The notes under the pieces are model-generated. The model was not told where the DNA came from. It was given only the letters and a program-made list of their open reading frames with translations, and made no database searches. The translations under genes and the position numbers were made by a program. Below are positions 42,667 through 51,882 of a stretch of 64,000 bases of DNA, piece by piece. Location: the NCBI RefSeq assembly GCF_014705615.1, contig NZ_JACXJA010000028.1, positions 1 to 64,000 on the forward strand, in the 5' to 3' direction. Positions within the stretch are counted from its first letter, which is position 1. Every line of letters begins with the position of its first letter. Origin of the DNA: Paenibacillus oceani. Lineage in GTDB: Bacteria; Bacillota; Bacilli; Paenibacillales; NBRC-103111.

Positions 42667-43635
42667 ATGAAACTTGGCGTATTTACCGTATTGTTCTCCG
42701 GCCGTCCGTTCGAGGAGGCGCTGGATTATATCGCCTCCAAAGGACTGGAAGCGGTCGAGATCGGCACGGGCGCATATCCGGGCAACGCTCACTGCGATCC
42801 GGATACGCTGCTCGCCGACGCGTCCAAGCTCAAGGCGTTCAAGCAGGCGGTCGAATCCCGCGGGCTCACGATCAGCGCTCTTAGCTGCCACGGCAATCCG
42901 CTCCATCCGCAGAGGCATATCGCGAAGGAGTTCCACGATACGTTCGTGAAGACGGTCGATCTGGCGCAGCGCCTGGAAGTTCCGGTGGTCAACACGTTCT
43001 CCGGCTGTCCGGGGGATTCCGACGATGCGAAATACCCGAACTGGCCGGTAGCTCCATGGCCGAACGATTACCAAGAGCTGCTGACGTGGCAGTGGGAGAC
43101 CAAAGTCATCCCTTACTGGACGGAGTGGGGACGTTACGCCTCGGAGCGTAATGTCAAAATCGGCCTCGAGCTTCACGGGGGTTTCTCCGTGCACAGCCCG
43201 GGAACGCTGCTCCGCCTGCGCGAAGCGGCCGGCGAAGTGATCGGCGCGAACCTCGATCCGAGCCATATGTGGTGGCAGGGCATCGATCCGGTCCAGGCGG
43301 TTCATATTTTGGGCCGCGCCGGAGCGATTCACCATTTCCACGCCAAAGACACGACGATCGATCCGATCAACGTGAACACACACGGCATTACCGATATGCA
43401 GTCGTACTCGCTGATGCTCGACCGGGCTTGGCAGTTCCGTACGGTCGGCTTCGGTCACGATCTGAAAACCTGGGCGGACATTCTGAGCGCCCTTCGTCTG
43501 GTCGGCTACGACTATGTCGTCAGCATCGAACACGAAGACGGCCTGATGTCGGTCGACGAAGGCTTCACCAAAGCGGTGACGAACTTGCAGCAAGTATTGC
43601 TGCGCGAGCCGCTCGGACAAATGTGGTGGGTATAA
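42667..43635 (+). CDS. Sugar phosphate isomerase/epimerase (AP endonuclease 2-like TIM barrel)
   Basis: This 322-aa protein of the xylose-isomerase-like TIM-barrel family begins LGVFTVLFSGRPFEEALDYI. Metal-binding residues lie in GLELHGGFSVH, ANLDPSHMWWQG, HHFHAKDT and SIEHED, the usual Glu/Asp/His/Glu set. GGAAGGAGG precedes the ATG. It is cotranscribed with the upstream oxidoreductase and followed by a terminator. It probably isomerises or dehydrates a keto sugar or inositol derivative. Confidence 0.87.
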   Translation: MKLGVFTVLFSGRPFEEALDYIASKGLEAVEIGTGAYPGNAHCDPDTLLADASKLKAFKQAVESRGLTISALSCHGNPLHPQRHIAKEFHDTFVKTVDLAQRLEVPVVNTFSGCPGDSDDAKYPNWPVAPWPNDYQELLTWQWETKVIPYWTEWGRYASERNVKIGLELHGGFSVHSPGTLLRLREAAGEVIGANLDPSHMWWQGIDPVQAVHILGRAGAIHHFHAKDTTIDPINVNTHGITDMQSYSLMLDRAWQFRTVGFGHDLKTWADILSALRLVGYDYVVSIEHEDGLMSVDEGFTKAVTNLQQVLLREPLGQMWWV

Positions 43636-43643
43636 TCATCGAA

Positions 43644-43682
43644 GGCGCTTCTCCGATTGGGTTCGGGGGAGCGCTTTTTTTT
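43644..43682 (+). terminator. Terminator of the oxidoreductase-isomerase operon
   Basis: GCGCTTCTCC and GGGGAGCGC form a stem followed by eight T. Confidence 0.88.
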
Positions 43683-43693
43683 GTCGTGTACCG

Positions 43694-44512
43694 TCAGTCG
43701 ATCCAGTTCATGTCGCCGGCCCGGTATTCCTTCGGGCTCATGCCGTAACGGGCCCGGAACACGCGATAGAAATACGTGTAGCTGTTAAAGCCGGACGTCT
43801 CGGCGATTTGCTCCAGCGACATTTTGCTGAATAAGATTCGCTCGCGCGCCACCGACAGACGAATCTGCTGGACGTATTGCATAATCGTCTGATCGAACAC
43901 CGATTTGAACAAATGGACGGCCCGGGATACGCTTAAATCCACATGTTGCGCGACGTCTTCGATTTTGAGCGGGGAGAGGGCGTTCTCTTCGATGTACCGC
44001 TTCATCTCGTAGGCGAGAAACGACCGGCCCTTTTCCTCGGGGGACCGTTGTTCCCGGCTGGCCCGCTCGATTGTCAGGCAGAGCAGACGCATATAGTATT
44101 CGGTCATTTCCTTGGCCGGATCTTTGCTGCGCCGATGCTCCAGTATCGTTTGCCGGCACAGATGGAGCACTTCCTTGCTCAGCGGCAGCTTCATATGTCT
44201 GGATTTGACCGTGCGGCCCCACCATTCCTCGAGCCACGACCCGCGGCAGAAAAAGTAGTAGTCCCCGCTCGATACTTCATGCTCCCCGCTTGGCTGAAGC
44301 TCGGCTTCGATTCTCAGGTCGTAGGCGTCCGTCGGCTTGTACAGCAGCAGATCACCCGGGACGATCAGGCGAACTTCGCCGTCTACGAGGATGCGGCAGC
44401 TGCCTTCGACCTGGAATCGGATCAAATAGTTGCGCAGTCCCCGTGTCGTCGCAATATGAAATGGCTTCGTATGATACGAATACCCCGCAGCCAACACTTC
44501 GCATTCCGTCAC
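43694..44512 (-). CDS. AraC family transcriptional regulator
   Basis: This 272-aa regulator has an N-terminal cupin sensor (about 10-150; PGDLLLYKPTDAYDL) and a C-terminal double helix-turn-helix (about 170-268; DVAQHVDLSVSRAVHLFK and GFNSYTYFYRVFRARYGMSPKEYR). The GTG start follows GGGGAGG by 9 bases. It converges on the oxidoreductase-isomerase operon and may control it, as AraC cupin proteins often sense the sugar handled next door. Confidence 0.9.
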   Translation of the reverse strand: MTECEVLAAGYSYHTKPFHIATTRGLRNYLIRFQVEGSCRILVDGEVRLIVPGDLLLYKPTDAYDLRIEAELQPSGEHEVSSGDYYFFCRGSWLEEWWGRTVKSRHMKLPLSKEVLHLCRQTILEHRRSKDPAKEMTEYYMRLLCLTIERASREQRSPEEKGRSFLAYEMKRYIEENALSPLKIEDVAQHVDLSVSRAVHLFKSVFDQTIMQYVQQIRLSVARERILFSKMSLEQIAETSGFNSYTYFYRVFRARYGMSPKEYRAGDMNWID

Positions 44513-44734
44513 GATTGTTGCCTCCCCTGCTTTTACGCAGCATGTCCGGTTTTTTATCCTGATTGTACCATAGGTGCGGCCGTGTAGAACATGCGGCTGA
44601 TACTTCGCCCGGTTTGTCCATTAGGTGACGCATGAGTTCGTTATAGAAGTTTTTGCCGGATGAGGAAGGAGGAGTTTCGCGAAGGCGTCTGGAAAGTAGT
44701 ACATGGGAACAATCGGCGAAAGGGTGAGCGCGCA

Positions 44735-45226
44735 TTGAACATCCGTCCAATCGACAAGGAACACGATAAAAAGCTGCTGCTGGCGCTTCACTGCGAAGTG
44801 AACTACGCCTGTGACACGTCGTGGGCGAGGGAACTGCCGTATGAGGAGTACAAGGCGAAATGGATGTCCACGTCGCAGCCGGAGCAGTTTTATTCCGCTA
44901 TGCTGGAAACGCTGGACGATCCCCGGACGATCGCGGAGTTGGCGGAGGACGACGACGGGCGGCTGATCGGATACGTCTGGTCGACGTTCGCCGATGTGCC
45001 GGACTATGCGCTGACGATCGCCGAGATTCGCGATTTCTATATCGCCCCGGATTATCGGAGAGAGGGGTACGGCATGCGGCTGCTGGCCTATGTGGAGGAC
45101 AGCGTCAGACGAAACGGAGCGAATCTGCTTCGCTCGGAGACGGGGGCGGAGAACGCGGCTTCCCGCTCGCTGCACCGGAAGTACGGCTTCGAGGAGTACC
45201 GGACTTGCCTGGAGAAGAGGTTGTAG
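44735..45226 (+). CDS. GNAT family N-acetyltransferase
   Basis: This 163-aa protein shows the GNAT core: EIRDFYIAPDYRREGYGMRLL with the acetyl-CoA P-loop YRREGYG (R/QxxGxG/A), then NAASRSLHRKYGFEEYR at the C-terminus. The TTG start at 44735 is preferred because AAAGGGTGA lies about 6 bases upstream. Substrate unknown. It stands alone between the AraC gene and the HAD phosphatase gene. Confidence 0.8.
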   Translation: MNIRPIDKEHDKKLLLALHCEVNYACDTSWARELPYEEYKAKWMSTSQPEQFYSAMLETLDDPRTIAELAEDDDGRLIGYVWSTFADVPDYALTIAEIRDFYIAPDYRREGYGMRLLAYVEDSVRRNGANLLRSETGAENAASRSLHRKYGFEEYRTCLEKRL

Positions 45227-45276
45227 GTCCGGAGGAACGATAACATCCCATTGCCTGGGAAGGAGAGGAACCGGCT

Positions 45277-45381
45277 GTGACGGTAAAAGCGGTTTTCCTT
45301 GATTTGTATGCATTGGCCCGGACCGGGCGGAGCAGCCGGCGAAAATCATCAGGTGTGAAACGGAGGAGTATGATTGTATAA
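45277..45381 (+). pseudogene. 34-codon HAD-like stump with strong ribosome site
   Basis: GGGAAGGAGAGG precedes a GTG, and the frame starts VTVKAVFLDLYALARTG. That resembles the first strand of a HAD phosphatase but lacks the second catalytic Asp. It ends 8 bases into the next HAD gene. It may be a truncated duplicate of that gene's 5' end or a short leader peptide. Confidence 0.3.
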
Positions 45382-46078
45382 AGCGGTCATTTTTGATCTG
45401 GACAATACGTTGCTGAATTACGACCTGTGCGAATCGGATTCGATGCGCCTGACCGGCCGGAAGCATGGGCTGGAGCGGTGGGAGCGGTTTACTTGGGAGC
45501 TGTTCTGGGAAGCTTTCGCCCCGATCAATTGGGTGTACTGGAGCGAGAGGATCGAACGTAAGCTGACGATCCATCAAGTGCTCGAATATTCGTTCCGCGA
45601 TACGCTGCAGCGGCTGGAGTGGGACGCGGTTCACTCGGTTCCGCTCGCACGCACCTATTGGGAGCACTTCTGCGAGTTATGCCATTTCGAGGACGGGGCC
45701 CAGGAGCTGTTGACGGAGCTGCACGGCAGCCGGAAGCTGGCCGTCATCTCCAACGGCATAGGCGAAGCCCAGCGCAAACGGACGGCGAGCGGGAACATCG
45801 CCCATCTGTTTGACGCCTTTATCATCTCCGACGAGGTGGGTTTTCTGAAGCCGGACCGGAGTATATTCGAGATTGCGCTTGGGGAGCTCGGGCTGGACCG
45901 GACAGAAGTGCTGTACATCGGGGATTCGCTGGAGATCGACGGGGTGGGGGCGGGCAATGCCGGGATCGACTTCTGCTTCTACAACCGTGGCCGGCTGCCG
46001 GTTCAGGGCCCGTTCGCGCCTCAGTATGCGATCGAGCGGCTGAGCGAGCTTCCGGCCGTGATCGCCTCCAGAGGCTGA
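45374..46078 (+). CDS. HAD phosphatase, YjjG/YfnB-type 5'-nucleotidase
   Basis: This 234-aa HAD-IA enzyme has motif I FDLDNTLLNY (nucleophile Asp and acid/base Asp), motif II VISNG, motif III Lys in GFLKPDRSIF and motif IV YIGDSLEIDG. The layout and length fit YjjG/YfnB-like non-canonical pyrimidine nucleotidases. The TTG start lies 5 bases after CGGAGGAG. Confidence 0.85.
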   Translation: MYKAVIFDLDNTLLNYDLCESDSMRLTGRKHGLERWERFTWELFWEAFAPINWVYWSERIERKLTIHQVLEYSFRDTLQRLEWDAVHSVPLARTYWEHFCELCHFEDGAQELLTELHGSRKLAVISNGIGEAQRKRTASGNIAHLFDAFIISDEVGFLKPDRSIFEIALGELGLDRTEVLYIGDSLEIDGVGAGNAGIDFCFYNRGRLPVQGPFAPQYAIERLSELPAVIASRG

Positions 46079-46133
46079 AGCCGTGGCGGCACAGTCCGGA
46101 GCGGACTGCGGCAATCGCTAAAAAAAGCAACAA

Positions 46134-47222
46134 TCAAAGCTCTTCGTGCAGGTAAAACGGCACAAGAGCTTTTTCCATTCCGTTAACGATGACGGCGAGG
46201 CGGTGTTCGCCCGGGTAATGCTTGCGTGTCGTCAATTGGGCGAAGCTGTGGGTAAAGGTAACGGCGCACGCTCCGGGAGCGTACGTTTTCTCCGGCAGCC
46301 TGAACAGCTTGCGAGAGCTGCGGCCGTTGGCCTTGACGAAATCGATGCCGTATTCGATGCGAAGCCGCGCCGGCTCTGCTCCGTGATTCACGAGTGTAAA
46401 GCCCATCGACGCGGAGCCCCCGATGTGGATAGGTCCCGGAGTGACCGCCAAGCCGTGAACCTCGATCGCCTCCGCCGGAACGAATCCGAAGAAGCGAAGC
46501 GCCTCCGGGTCGCACCGCTTGAGCAGCCCTCTGCAGCCGTGCCGGACGATCCAGTCGGTGTGGGGATGCCGGCCGTACCAGCGGCGGGCGGTCTCCAATA
46601 CGAGCTCAGGGTGATCCTTGGCAATATCGTTCAAGTTATTGGCTACGCTTCTCCGCACGTACTCCGACTCGTCTTCCTTCAGCAGTTCCAGCAGCTCCAG
46701 TACGGGACCGGGGTCCCGCTTGAACTCGTTCAGCGCCATCGCCCACGGCAGGCGCGGCCGGCTTCCTTCACTCGCCAGCCGGCGTATGTGCTCGTCCGGG
46801 TCTTCGGTCCACCGCTTCAACCGCTCCAGCATAAGGGCGGGATAGCGGACGATAAACGGCCGGACGGCGAATTCCGAGCTGGAATACCGGGTGAACCAGG
46901 CGAGCGTTTCGATCGAGGCTTCGGGGTCTTCCAATCCGTACACTTCCACGAAGTCCGGATACAGCATGTACGGGAGTCCGCGGCTGTCGACGGCGGCGCG
47001 TTTCAAAATAACCAGCGTTTCCCGATAATTAGACGGAAGCGTCCCGCGCAGCGATTCGGAGATGCGCCTCATCCGCTGTTTGAGCGCAAGCGACTCCCAG
47101 TCACCCGCGTATACGAGCTCCAGAAACGTCCGTTCCGGAAAGGACGGATACTCCGCACGCAGCCTCCCCGTCAACTGCTTGAAAAACGCCTCGTTGTAAA
47201 TCTCTTTCAACAGCTCGGCCAT
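46134..47222 (-). CDS. DNA alkylation repair protein (AlkD-like HEAT repeats)
   Basis: This 362-aa all-helical protein contains HEAT-like repeats, for example MLERLKRWTEDPDEHIRRLASEG and LLKEDESEYVRRSVANNLNDIAKDHP. It matches the DNA alkylation repair family near AlkD, glycosylases that remove N3/N7-alkylpurines from DNA. Conserved aromatic and acidic residues around RLPWAMALNEF and WYGRHPHTDWIVRHGCRGLLK would face DNA. The C-terminal 100 residues form an extra beta domain. GAAAGGATCG precedes the ATG. Confidence 0.85.
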   Translation of the reverse strand: MAELLKEIYNEAFFKQLTGRLRAEYPSFPERTFLELVYAGDWESLALKQRMRRISESLRGTLPSNYRETLVILKRAAVDSRGLPYMLYPDFVEVYGLEDPEASIETLAWFTRYSSSEFAVRPFIVRYPALMLERLKRWTEDPDEHIRRLASEGSRPRLPWAMALNEFKRDPGPVLELLELLKEDESEYVRRSVANNLNDIAKDHPELVLETARRWYGRHPHTDWIVRHGCRGLLKRCDPEALRFFGFVPAEAIEVHGLAVTPGPIHIGGSASMGFTLVNHGAEPARLRIEYGIDFVKANGRSSRKLFRLPEKTYAPGACAVTFTHSFAQLTTRKHYPGEHRLAVIVNGMEKALVPFYLHEEL

Positions 47223-47441
47223 GTCACGACACGATCCTTTCTCGTTTTATATGAAATGGGAATGCATGTTCTTATTTCTTGCAGTATACCACAGAATGAT
47301 TACTAAGAGGAGTCCAAGTCGACTTAGCAATCCAGAAGAAACCTTTACACTCATCCCATGTTATCATAAGCACCAGACATAAACTTTTAAGAGTAAAAAC
47401 CAATACGAGCAGTCGTATTCAGGTGCCGAAAGGAGCAATGT

Positions 47442-47870
47442 ATGGCGAATATCGAGCATTTACAAACCGTGAATGTTCCGGCAGCGAAGGTATATGAAAC
47501 CTTAACCACCGCTGAGGGATTGTCGGAAGTTTGGACGAATGAACTCATTGTCCGTAATCAGGTTGGCTCCATGAATGAATTTCGATTCGGCGGCCATGAC
47601 GCGGACAAGATGAGGATCGAGGAACTGATCCCGAATAATCGAATCGTTTGGCGGTGTATGGATTCGGACCCGGAATGGATCGATACGGTTATCTCTTTTG
47701 ACATCGAAGAGAAGAACGGGAAGTCCTTTGTGACTCTGCGTCATATGAACTGGAAAGAAGTGACGCCCTTTTATCGATCTTGCAATTACAACTGGGCCAT
47801 ATTCCTTTATAGTCTCAAATCCTATTGTGAACAGGGTGAGGGACTTCCTTATCAAAAACGCAAGTTTTAA
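47442..47870 (+). CDS. SRPBCC (AHSA1-like) domain protein
   Basis: This 142-aa START-like fold begins EHLQTVNVPAAKVYETLTTAEGL and contains WTNEL, IEELIPNNRIVWRC and VTPFYRSCNYNWAIFLYSLKSYCEQG. It is an AHSA1/SRPBCC protein with a likely small hydrophobic-ligand cavity. Function unknown. GAAAGGAGC precedes the ATG. It is followed by a terminator. Confidence 0.8.
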   Translation: MANIEHLQTVNVPAAKVYETLTTAEGLSEVWTNELIVRNQVGSMNEFRFGGHDADKMRIEELIPNNRIVWRCMDSDPEWIDTVISFDIEEKNGKSFVTLRHMNWKEVTPFYRSCNYNWAIFLYSLKSYCEQGEGLPYQKRKF

Positions 47871-47951
47871 TCGTGCGAACTCACACTGAACGGACAACCA
47901 ACCGTACAGACCGATTCGTCCTTTATCGCAAGATTATATAGTTAAAACCGC

Positions 47952-47999
47952 AACGGCCGCCCAAGACTCGAGTTTCAAGTCTCAAACGGCCGTTTTTTC
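47952..47999 (+). terminator. Terminator between AHSA1 and RluA genes
   Basis: AACGGCCG and CGGCCGTT frame a stem with an inner AGACT/AGTCT pair and are followed by a T run. Confidence 0.8.
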
Positions 48000-48018
48000 T
48001 TTATTTTATCGTTGCGGA

Positions 48019-49278
48019 CTACTCCCGAAATACCCGCAAGAAAGCAGGGGGCACCTTGCTTTCGAAGCGCATCGTTTGGCCGGTGGCGGGGTGCCGGAAG
48101 GTGAGGACGTGGGCATGAAGGCCGAGTCGTCCGATCGAGCCGGAGGAAGCGCCGTATTTTTTGTCCCCGACTACGGGATGGCCGATGTCCTGCATATGGA
48201 CGCGGATCTGGTTTTTCCGTCCGGTCTCCAGCTCTACCTCCAGCAGCGAGAAAAGTTTGCTCGACTTCATCAGCTTATAGCGGGTCACCGCGAGCTGACC
48301 GTCGTCCGGCTTCTGGCTGGAATACACGCGCATCGCTTTGTTTTCCTTCAGCCACGACCGGATCGTGCCTTGCTCTTCCCGCACTTCGCCCTCCACCAAA
48401 GCTACGTACGTACGCTCCAGAACGGATTCCTGCCACGTGTTCTGCAGCTGCTGCTGGATTTGTTCGCTCTTGGCGAACATCATCACGCCGGATGTGTCGC
48501 GGTCCAGACGGTGCACGATGAAGATCCGGCTGCGCGGATCGGCGCGGCGCACGTGATCGGACAGCTGGCGGTAGGCCGTCATCTCTTTTTCCTGCTCGGA
48601 GGCGATGGAGAGAAGCCCGGCATCCTTATGCACGACGATCACATCGTCGTCCTCATGGAGGATGGACAAGCCGACCATCTTGTCCGCCTTGACGATCTTC
48701 GACCAACTGACGGTTACCTGGTGACCGGGAAGCAGGGGCTGATCGTGCCGGGTTACGGTTCTTCCGTTCACCGACACTTGCCCGCGCGCGAGAATCGACT
48801 TGACGGCGTTGCGCCCGTGGCTGCTTAACGATTGAATCAGAAAGGCCAGCAGCTCGTCCGGCTGCTGCACCGTAAGCTCGGTAGCGGGCGGGTGTTTGCT
48901 CCAAGGCGCCTTGGCTGGCGTTGCGTTCTTGTGCGGCTTGGCGCCCGCGGCCGTGTCGCCAGCAGGAGGATGCTTGCTCCAGACCGATTGGGCGGCTGCC
49001 CGCTTCTGGGGCTTTCCGTCCGGTCTGCTGGTGGAGGGCTGTTTGTCCCAGGTTGCTTTGGCATCCGTACGCTTGCGTTGCTTCTCGTTGGATTGTGCAG
49101 CCGGGGCCGGTTTGCCCCATGCGCTTTTGGGCTGTTTGCCAGACGTCCCTGCAGCGGCGGTTGGCTTCCCGAATGCCGGTTTGGCGGCTGTGCGCCTTGC
49201 TTGGTCTTTGCCCGGTTTTGAAGCGGGAGCTTGCTTACTCTCTGTAAATTTGGCGGGTGTGCGTTTCTTCTTGTCCAT
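48019..49278 (-). CDS. RluA family pseudouridine synthase with repeat-rich N-terminal tail
   Basis: This protein of about 419 aa has an RluA catalytic domain (about 190-410) with HRLDRDTSG (catalytic Asp), GRKNQIRVHMQ and LGLHAHVLTF, after an S4 RNA-binding domain (about 130-190; GRNAVKSILARGQVSVNGR). It converts uridine to pseudouridine in rRNA or tRNA. The first 130 residues are unusual: disordered, Lys/Ala/Pro-rich, with about five degenerate repeats around (A/S)xW(S/G/D)K(H/P)P and K-rich spacers. AAAGGAGAA precedes the ATG at 49278. Confidence 0.85.
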   Translation of the reverse strand: MDKKKRTPAKFTESKQAPASKPGKDQARRTAAKPAFGKPTAAAGTSGKQPKSAWGKPAPAAQSNEKQRKRTDAKATWDKQPSTSRPDGKPQKRAAAQSVWSKHPPAGDTAAGAKPHKNATPAKAPWSKHPPATELTVQQPDELLAFLIQSLSSHGRNAVKSILARGQVSVNGRTVTRHDQPLLPGHQVTVSWSKIVKADKMVGLSILHEDDDVIVVHKDAGLLSIASEQEKEMTAYRQLSDHVRRADPRSRIFIVHRLDRDTSGVMMFAKSEQIQQQLQNTWQESVLERTYVALVEGEVREEQGTIRSWLKENKAMRVYSSQKPDDGQLAVTRYKLMKSSKLFSLLEVELETGRKNQIRVHMQDIGHPVVGDKKYGASSGSIGRLGLHAHVLTFRHPATGQTMRFESKVPPAFLRVFRE

Positions 49279-49388
49279 TCCGTTCTCCTTTGGCTGTGCA
49301 GTTCCTGTTGCTACTATATCGCATCCGGCGCAAAAAAGCATCCGCCCTCCCGTTCCCCGGCGGTTTGCATGCGGCCGCTTCGGAACAA

Positions 49389-49397
49389 TGGTATAAT
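49389..49397 (+). promoter_or_regulatory. Extended -10 promoter for the ABC transporter operon
   Basis: TGGTATAAT is an extended -10 (TGn plus TATAAT) 28 bases before the ATG. No good -35 at normal spacing. Confidence 0.6.
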
Positions 49398-49424
49398 AGT
49401 GCCATTCGCTGGAGGAGGGTGTGT

Positions 49425-50420
49425 ATGAGCGATTCGGTCAACGCGGCGGCCGCCTTCGGTGGCGGCAAGAAACCGGTCATTCGGGCCGAGGGGCTCGTGA
49501 AGCGGTACGGTTCGTTTATCGCCGTGGACAATGTAAGCTTCGAGGTGCACAGAGGCGAAATATTCGGCTTGCTCGGACCGAACGGCGCAGGCAAAACGAC
49601 GACGATGGAAATGATGGAAGGCTTGCGCCGACCGGATGAGGGAACGGCCATCGTAGCCGGCTTCGATACGCAAAAGGAGCTGAAGAAGGTCAGGCAGGCG
49701 ATCGGGGTTCAACTGCAATCGACCTCGCTGTTTGACTTATTGAAAGTAAAAGAAATCGTACGCATGTATGCGAGCTTTTATCCGAGCTCGGTTCCGATAC
49801 AACCGCTTCTTCAGGATATGATTCTGGAGGAGAAGAAAAACGACCGGGTGAAGCATCTGTCCGGCGGCCAGCGGCAGCGGCTTGCGATTGCTCTGGCGCT
49901 CGTCAACGATCCGGAAGTGATCTTTCTCGACGAACCGACTACCGGACTCGATCCGCAGGCGCGGCGCATGTTATGGGACATCATCCTGAAACTGAAAAAC
50001 CGCGGCAAAACAATCGTGCTGTCCACCCACTACATGGATGAAGCGCATATTTTGTGCGACCGCATCTGTCTGATGGACAAAGGGAAGGTGATCGCTCTCG
50101 ATACGCCGGAGCGGCTTGTACGCAGCCTGCATTCCGAGAGCGCCGTCGAATTCCGGCTGCCCCAGCTGGAGAGAACGGACTTGCCGGACGAGGAACGCCG
50201 TGCCGTCCTGGCGGTGCTGGAGAGCGTGCAAGGGGTTACCGGGGTGGATATGAAAAAAGAAGTTTATGTGCTGTACACGGATCGGCTGCAGTCGACCTTG
50301 ACCGATTGGATCGCGGTTGCGGGAGCAAGAGGACTGGAATTCGCCGACCTGCGCACTCGTACAGCCACGCTGGAAGACGTGTTCATCCATATGACGGGAA
50401 GGAGCCTGAGAGAGGAATGA
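49425..50420 (+). CDS. ABC-2 type transporter ATP-binding protein
   Basis: This 331-aa ATPase carries Walker A GPNGAGKTT, the signature LSGGQRQRLAIA, Walker B VIFLDEPTTGLD and a switch His in LSTHYMDEAH. The C-terminal 90 residues form the extra domain common in drug and lipid exporters (DrrA/CcmA-like). GGAGGAGGG precedes the ATG. The stop overlaps the permease ATG (ATGA), so the two genes are translationally coupled. Confidence 0.92.
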   Translation: MSDSVNAAAAFGGGKKPVIRAEGLVKRYGSFIAVDNVSFEVHRGEIFGLLGPNGAGKTTTMEMMEGLRRPDEGTAIVAGFDTQKELKKVRQAIGVQLQSTSLFDLLKVKEIVRMYASFYPSSVPIQPLLQDMILEEKKNDRVKHLSGGQRQRLAIALALVNDPEVIFLDEPTTGLDPQARRMLWDIILKLKNRGKTIVLSTHYMDEAHILCDRICLMDKGKVIALDTPERLVRSLHSESAVEFRLPQLERTDLPDEERRAVLAVLESVQGVTGVDMKKEVYVLYTDRLQSTLTDWIAVAGARGLEFADLRTRTATLEDVFIHMTGRSLREE

Positions 50421-51550
50421 AGGCTTACTTGCAGTTGACGCTCGCTCAGCTCCGGTTGTTTATTCGGAACCGTCAGGTGCTGTTCTGGTCGCTGTTATTC
50501 CCGGTTTTTTTTATGGGTATGCTGGGAGCTTTTCTCGGCAACGGCAGCGGCATATCGCTGAACGGAGCGATCATCGATGAGGATCACAGCAGCGCTTCGC
50601 GTACGCTGGTCGGTTCGCTCCGCCAATTAAGCCATGTGATCGAACTGAAAGAGGAATACAACAAGGAACAAGCGATGGAAGAGCTGAAGCGGGGCGATCT
50701 GCATATTATCGTAGTTATCCCGGACGTTTACGAGGAACAGCTCGGAAAGCATTCCACCAATGCGTATCTCGATCCGCTGTTCGAACCGATGCCCGAAGTG
50801 GCCAAGGTCAAGGCGTATTACGACGAGACCAATATGACGACGTCCCAGTTGGCGCTGGCGGTTTTGTCGCAGGTGGTGGACGGCCTGAGCAAGCAGCTTG
50901 CCAACTATTCGCCGGTCGTAACGGTGGAATCGGTCGCGGTTCAGTCGCTGAATTTGAAATATATCGATTTTCTCGTCCCTGGCATTCTAGCAATGATGAT
51001 TATGTCTACCAACCTGAATGGAGTAGCCGGTCAAATCGCTTCGTGGCGCGAGCGCGGCATTCTGCGGAGAATGCAGAGCACGACGCTTAAAGCGTCGACG
51101 TTCATCGCCGCGCAGATAACGGCAAGGCTCGTGATGAACGGGATGCAGGCGTTTATCGTCGTGTTCGTCGGCTCGACGTTTTTCGGCACGCAGGTGAACG
51201 GGGCGTGGTGGCTGCTGTTTCTGTTCGTCGTGCTCGGGACGCTCACCTTCATGTCGCTCGGCTTCATTATCGCCTCTCTGGCCAAGACGCCGGAAAGCGC
51301 CGGGCCGATCGCCGGCTTCGTCTCGTTTCCGATGCTGTTTCTCGGCGGAGTATTTTTTCCGATTAAAGAGATGCCTGTGCTGCTGCAATATGTGGTGAAG
51401 CTGCTGCCGATCTCGCATCTGACGACGGCGATGCGCCAGGTGATGAACGTCGGGGCGGATTTTGCGGCGTTGTGGCCGGAGGCGGCGCTGCTCGGCGGCT
51501 GGATTGTGGTGGCGTTTACGATCTCGAGTTTTACGTTTAAGTGGGAGTAA
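50417..51550 (+). CDS. ABC-2 type transporter permease
   Basis: This 377-aa permease has an N-terminal membrane helix (FWSLLFPVFFMGMLGAFL), a large extracellular loop (about 45-190) and five more helices at the C-terminus. It ends with the ABC-2 motif LPISHLTTAMRQVM. With the upstream ATPase it forms an exporter for an unknown substrate, perhaps a drug, lipid or peptide. Confidence 0.88.
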   Translation: MKAYLQLTLAQLRLFIRNRQVLFWSLLFPVFFMGMLGAFLGNGSGISLNGAIIDEDHSSASRTLVGSLRQLSHVIELKEEYNKEQAMEELKRGDLHIIVVIPDVYEEQLGKHSTNAYLDPLFEPMPEVAKVKAYYDETNMTTSQLALAVLSQVVDGLSKQLANYSPVVTVESVAVQSLNLKYIDFLVPGILAMMIMSTNLNGVAGQIASWRERGILRRMQSTTLKASTFIAAQITARLVMNGMQAFIVVFVGSTFFGTQVNGAWWLLFLFVVLGTLTFMSLGFIIASLAKTPESAGPIAGFVSFPMLFLGGVFFPIKEMPVLLQYVVKLLPISHLTTAMRQVMNVGADFAALWPEAALLGGWIVVAFTISSFTFKWE

Positions 51551-51612
51551 GGCGTGACTGGAAGTCCGGAGCCTCGTACTTATAGTCATATTAGAAGAGG
51601 ATAAGCGATAGT

Positions 51613-51680
51613 AACGGTTCTCACGGATCGCACAAGGCCGGGCGGATTGGCCGGTCAAGCGATTCGGAGAGCCGTTTTTT
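51613..51680 (+). terminator. Terminator of the ABC operon
   Basis: AACGGTTCTC and GAGAGCCGTT close a long stem with an inner GATCGC/GCGAT pair, followed by a T run. The rest of 51551-51798 holds no gene. Confidence 0.75.
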
Positions 51681-51798
51681 GAGGTTCGGACGAAAACGCA
51701 TACATAAAAAAACCGCAACGTGGCACACTGGTAATGCCGGCATGAAACGTAACGTTATGTAAAGCTGACGCACCTTGTTACACGATTGACACATAAAG

Positions 51799-51852
51799 TT
51801 AATGCTGCGCTAATGATCCGCTAATGCTCCCTTAATGTTTCCGCCTTACAAT
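51799..51852 (+). promoter_or_regulatory. Four 11-bp-spaced direct repeats upstream of a -10 (PhoP/OmpR-type operator)
   Basis: TTAATG (51799), CTAATG (51810), CTAATG (51821) and TTAATG (51832) repeat with an exact 11-base period. A -10 TACAAT follows at 51847-51852, with the last repeat where a -35 would be. Tandem direct repeats of this type in phase with the helix are bound by OmpR/PhoB-family response regulators such as PhoP. The hexamers are near, but not identical to, the PhoP box TT(A/C/T)A(C/T)A. Confidence 0.6.
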
Positions 51853-51882
51853 AAGTTCAGAGGGGAAAGGAGTGTTCGACTG

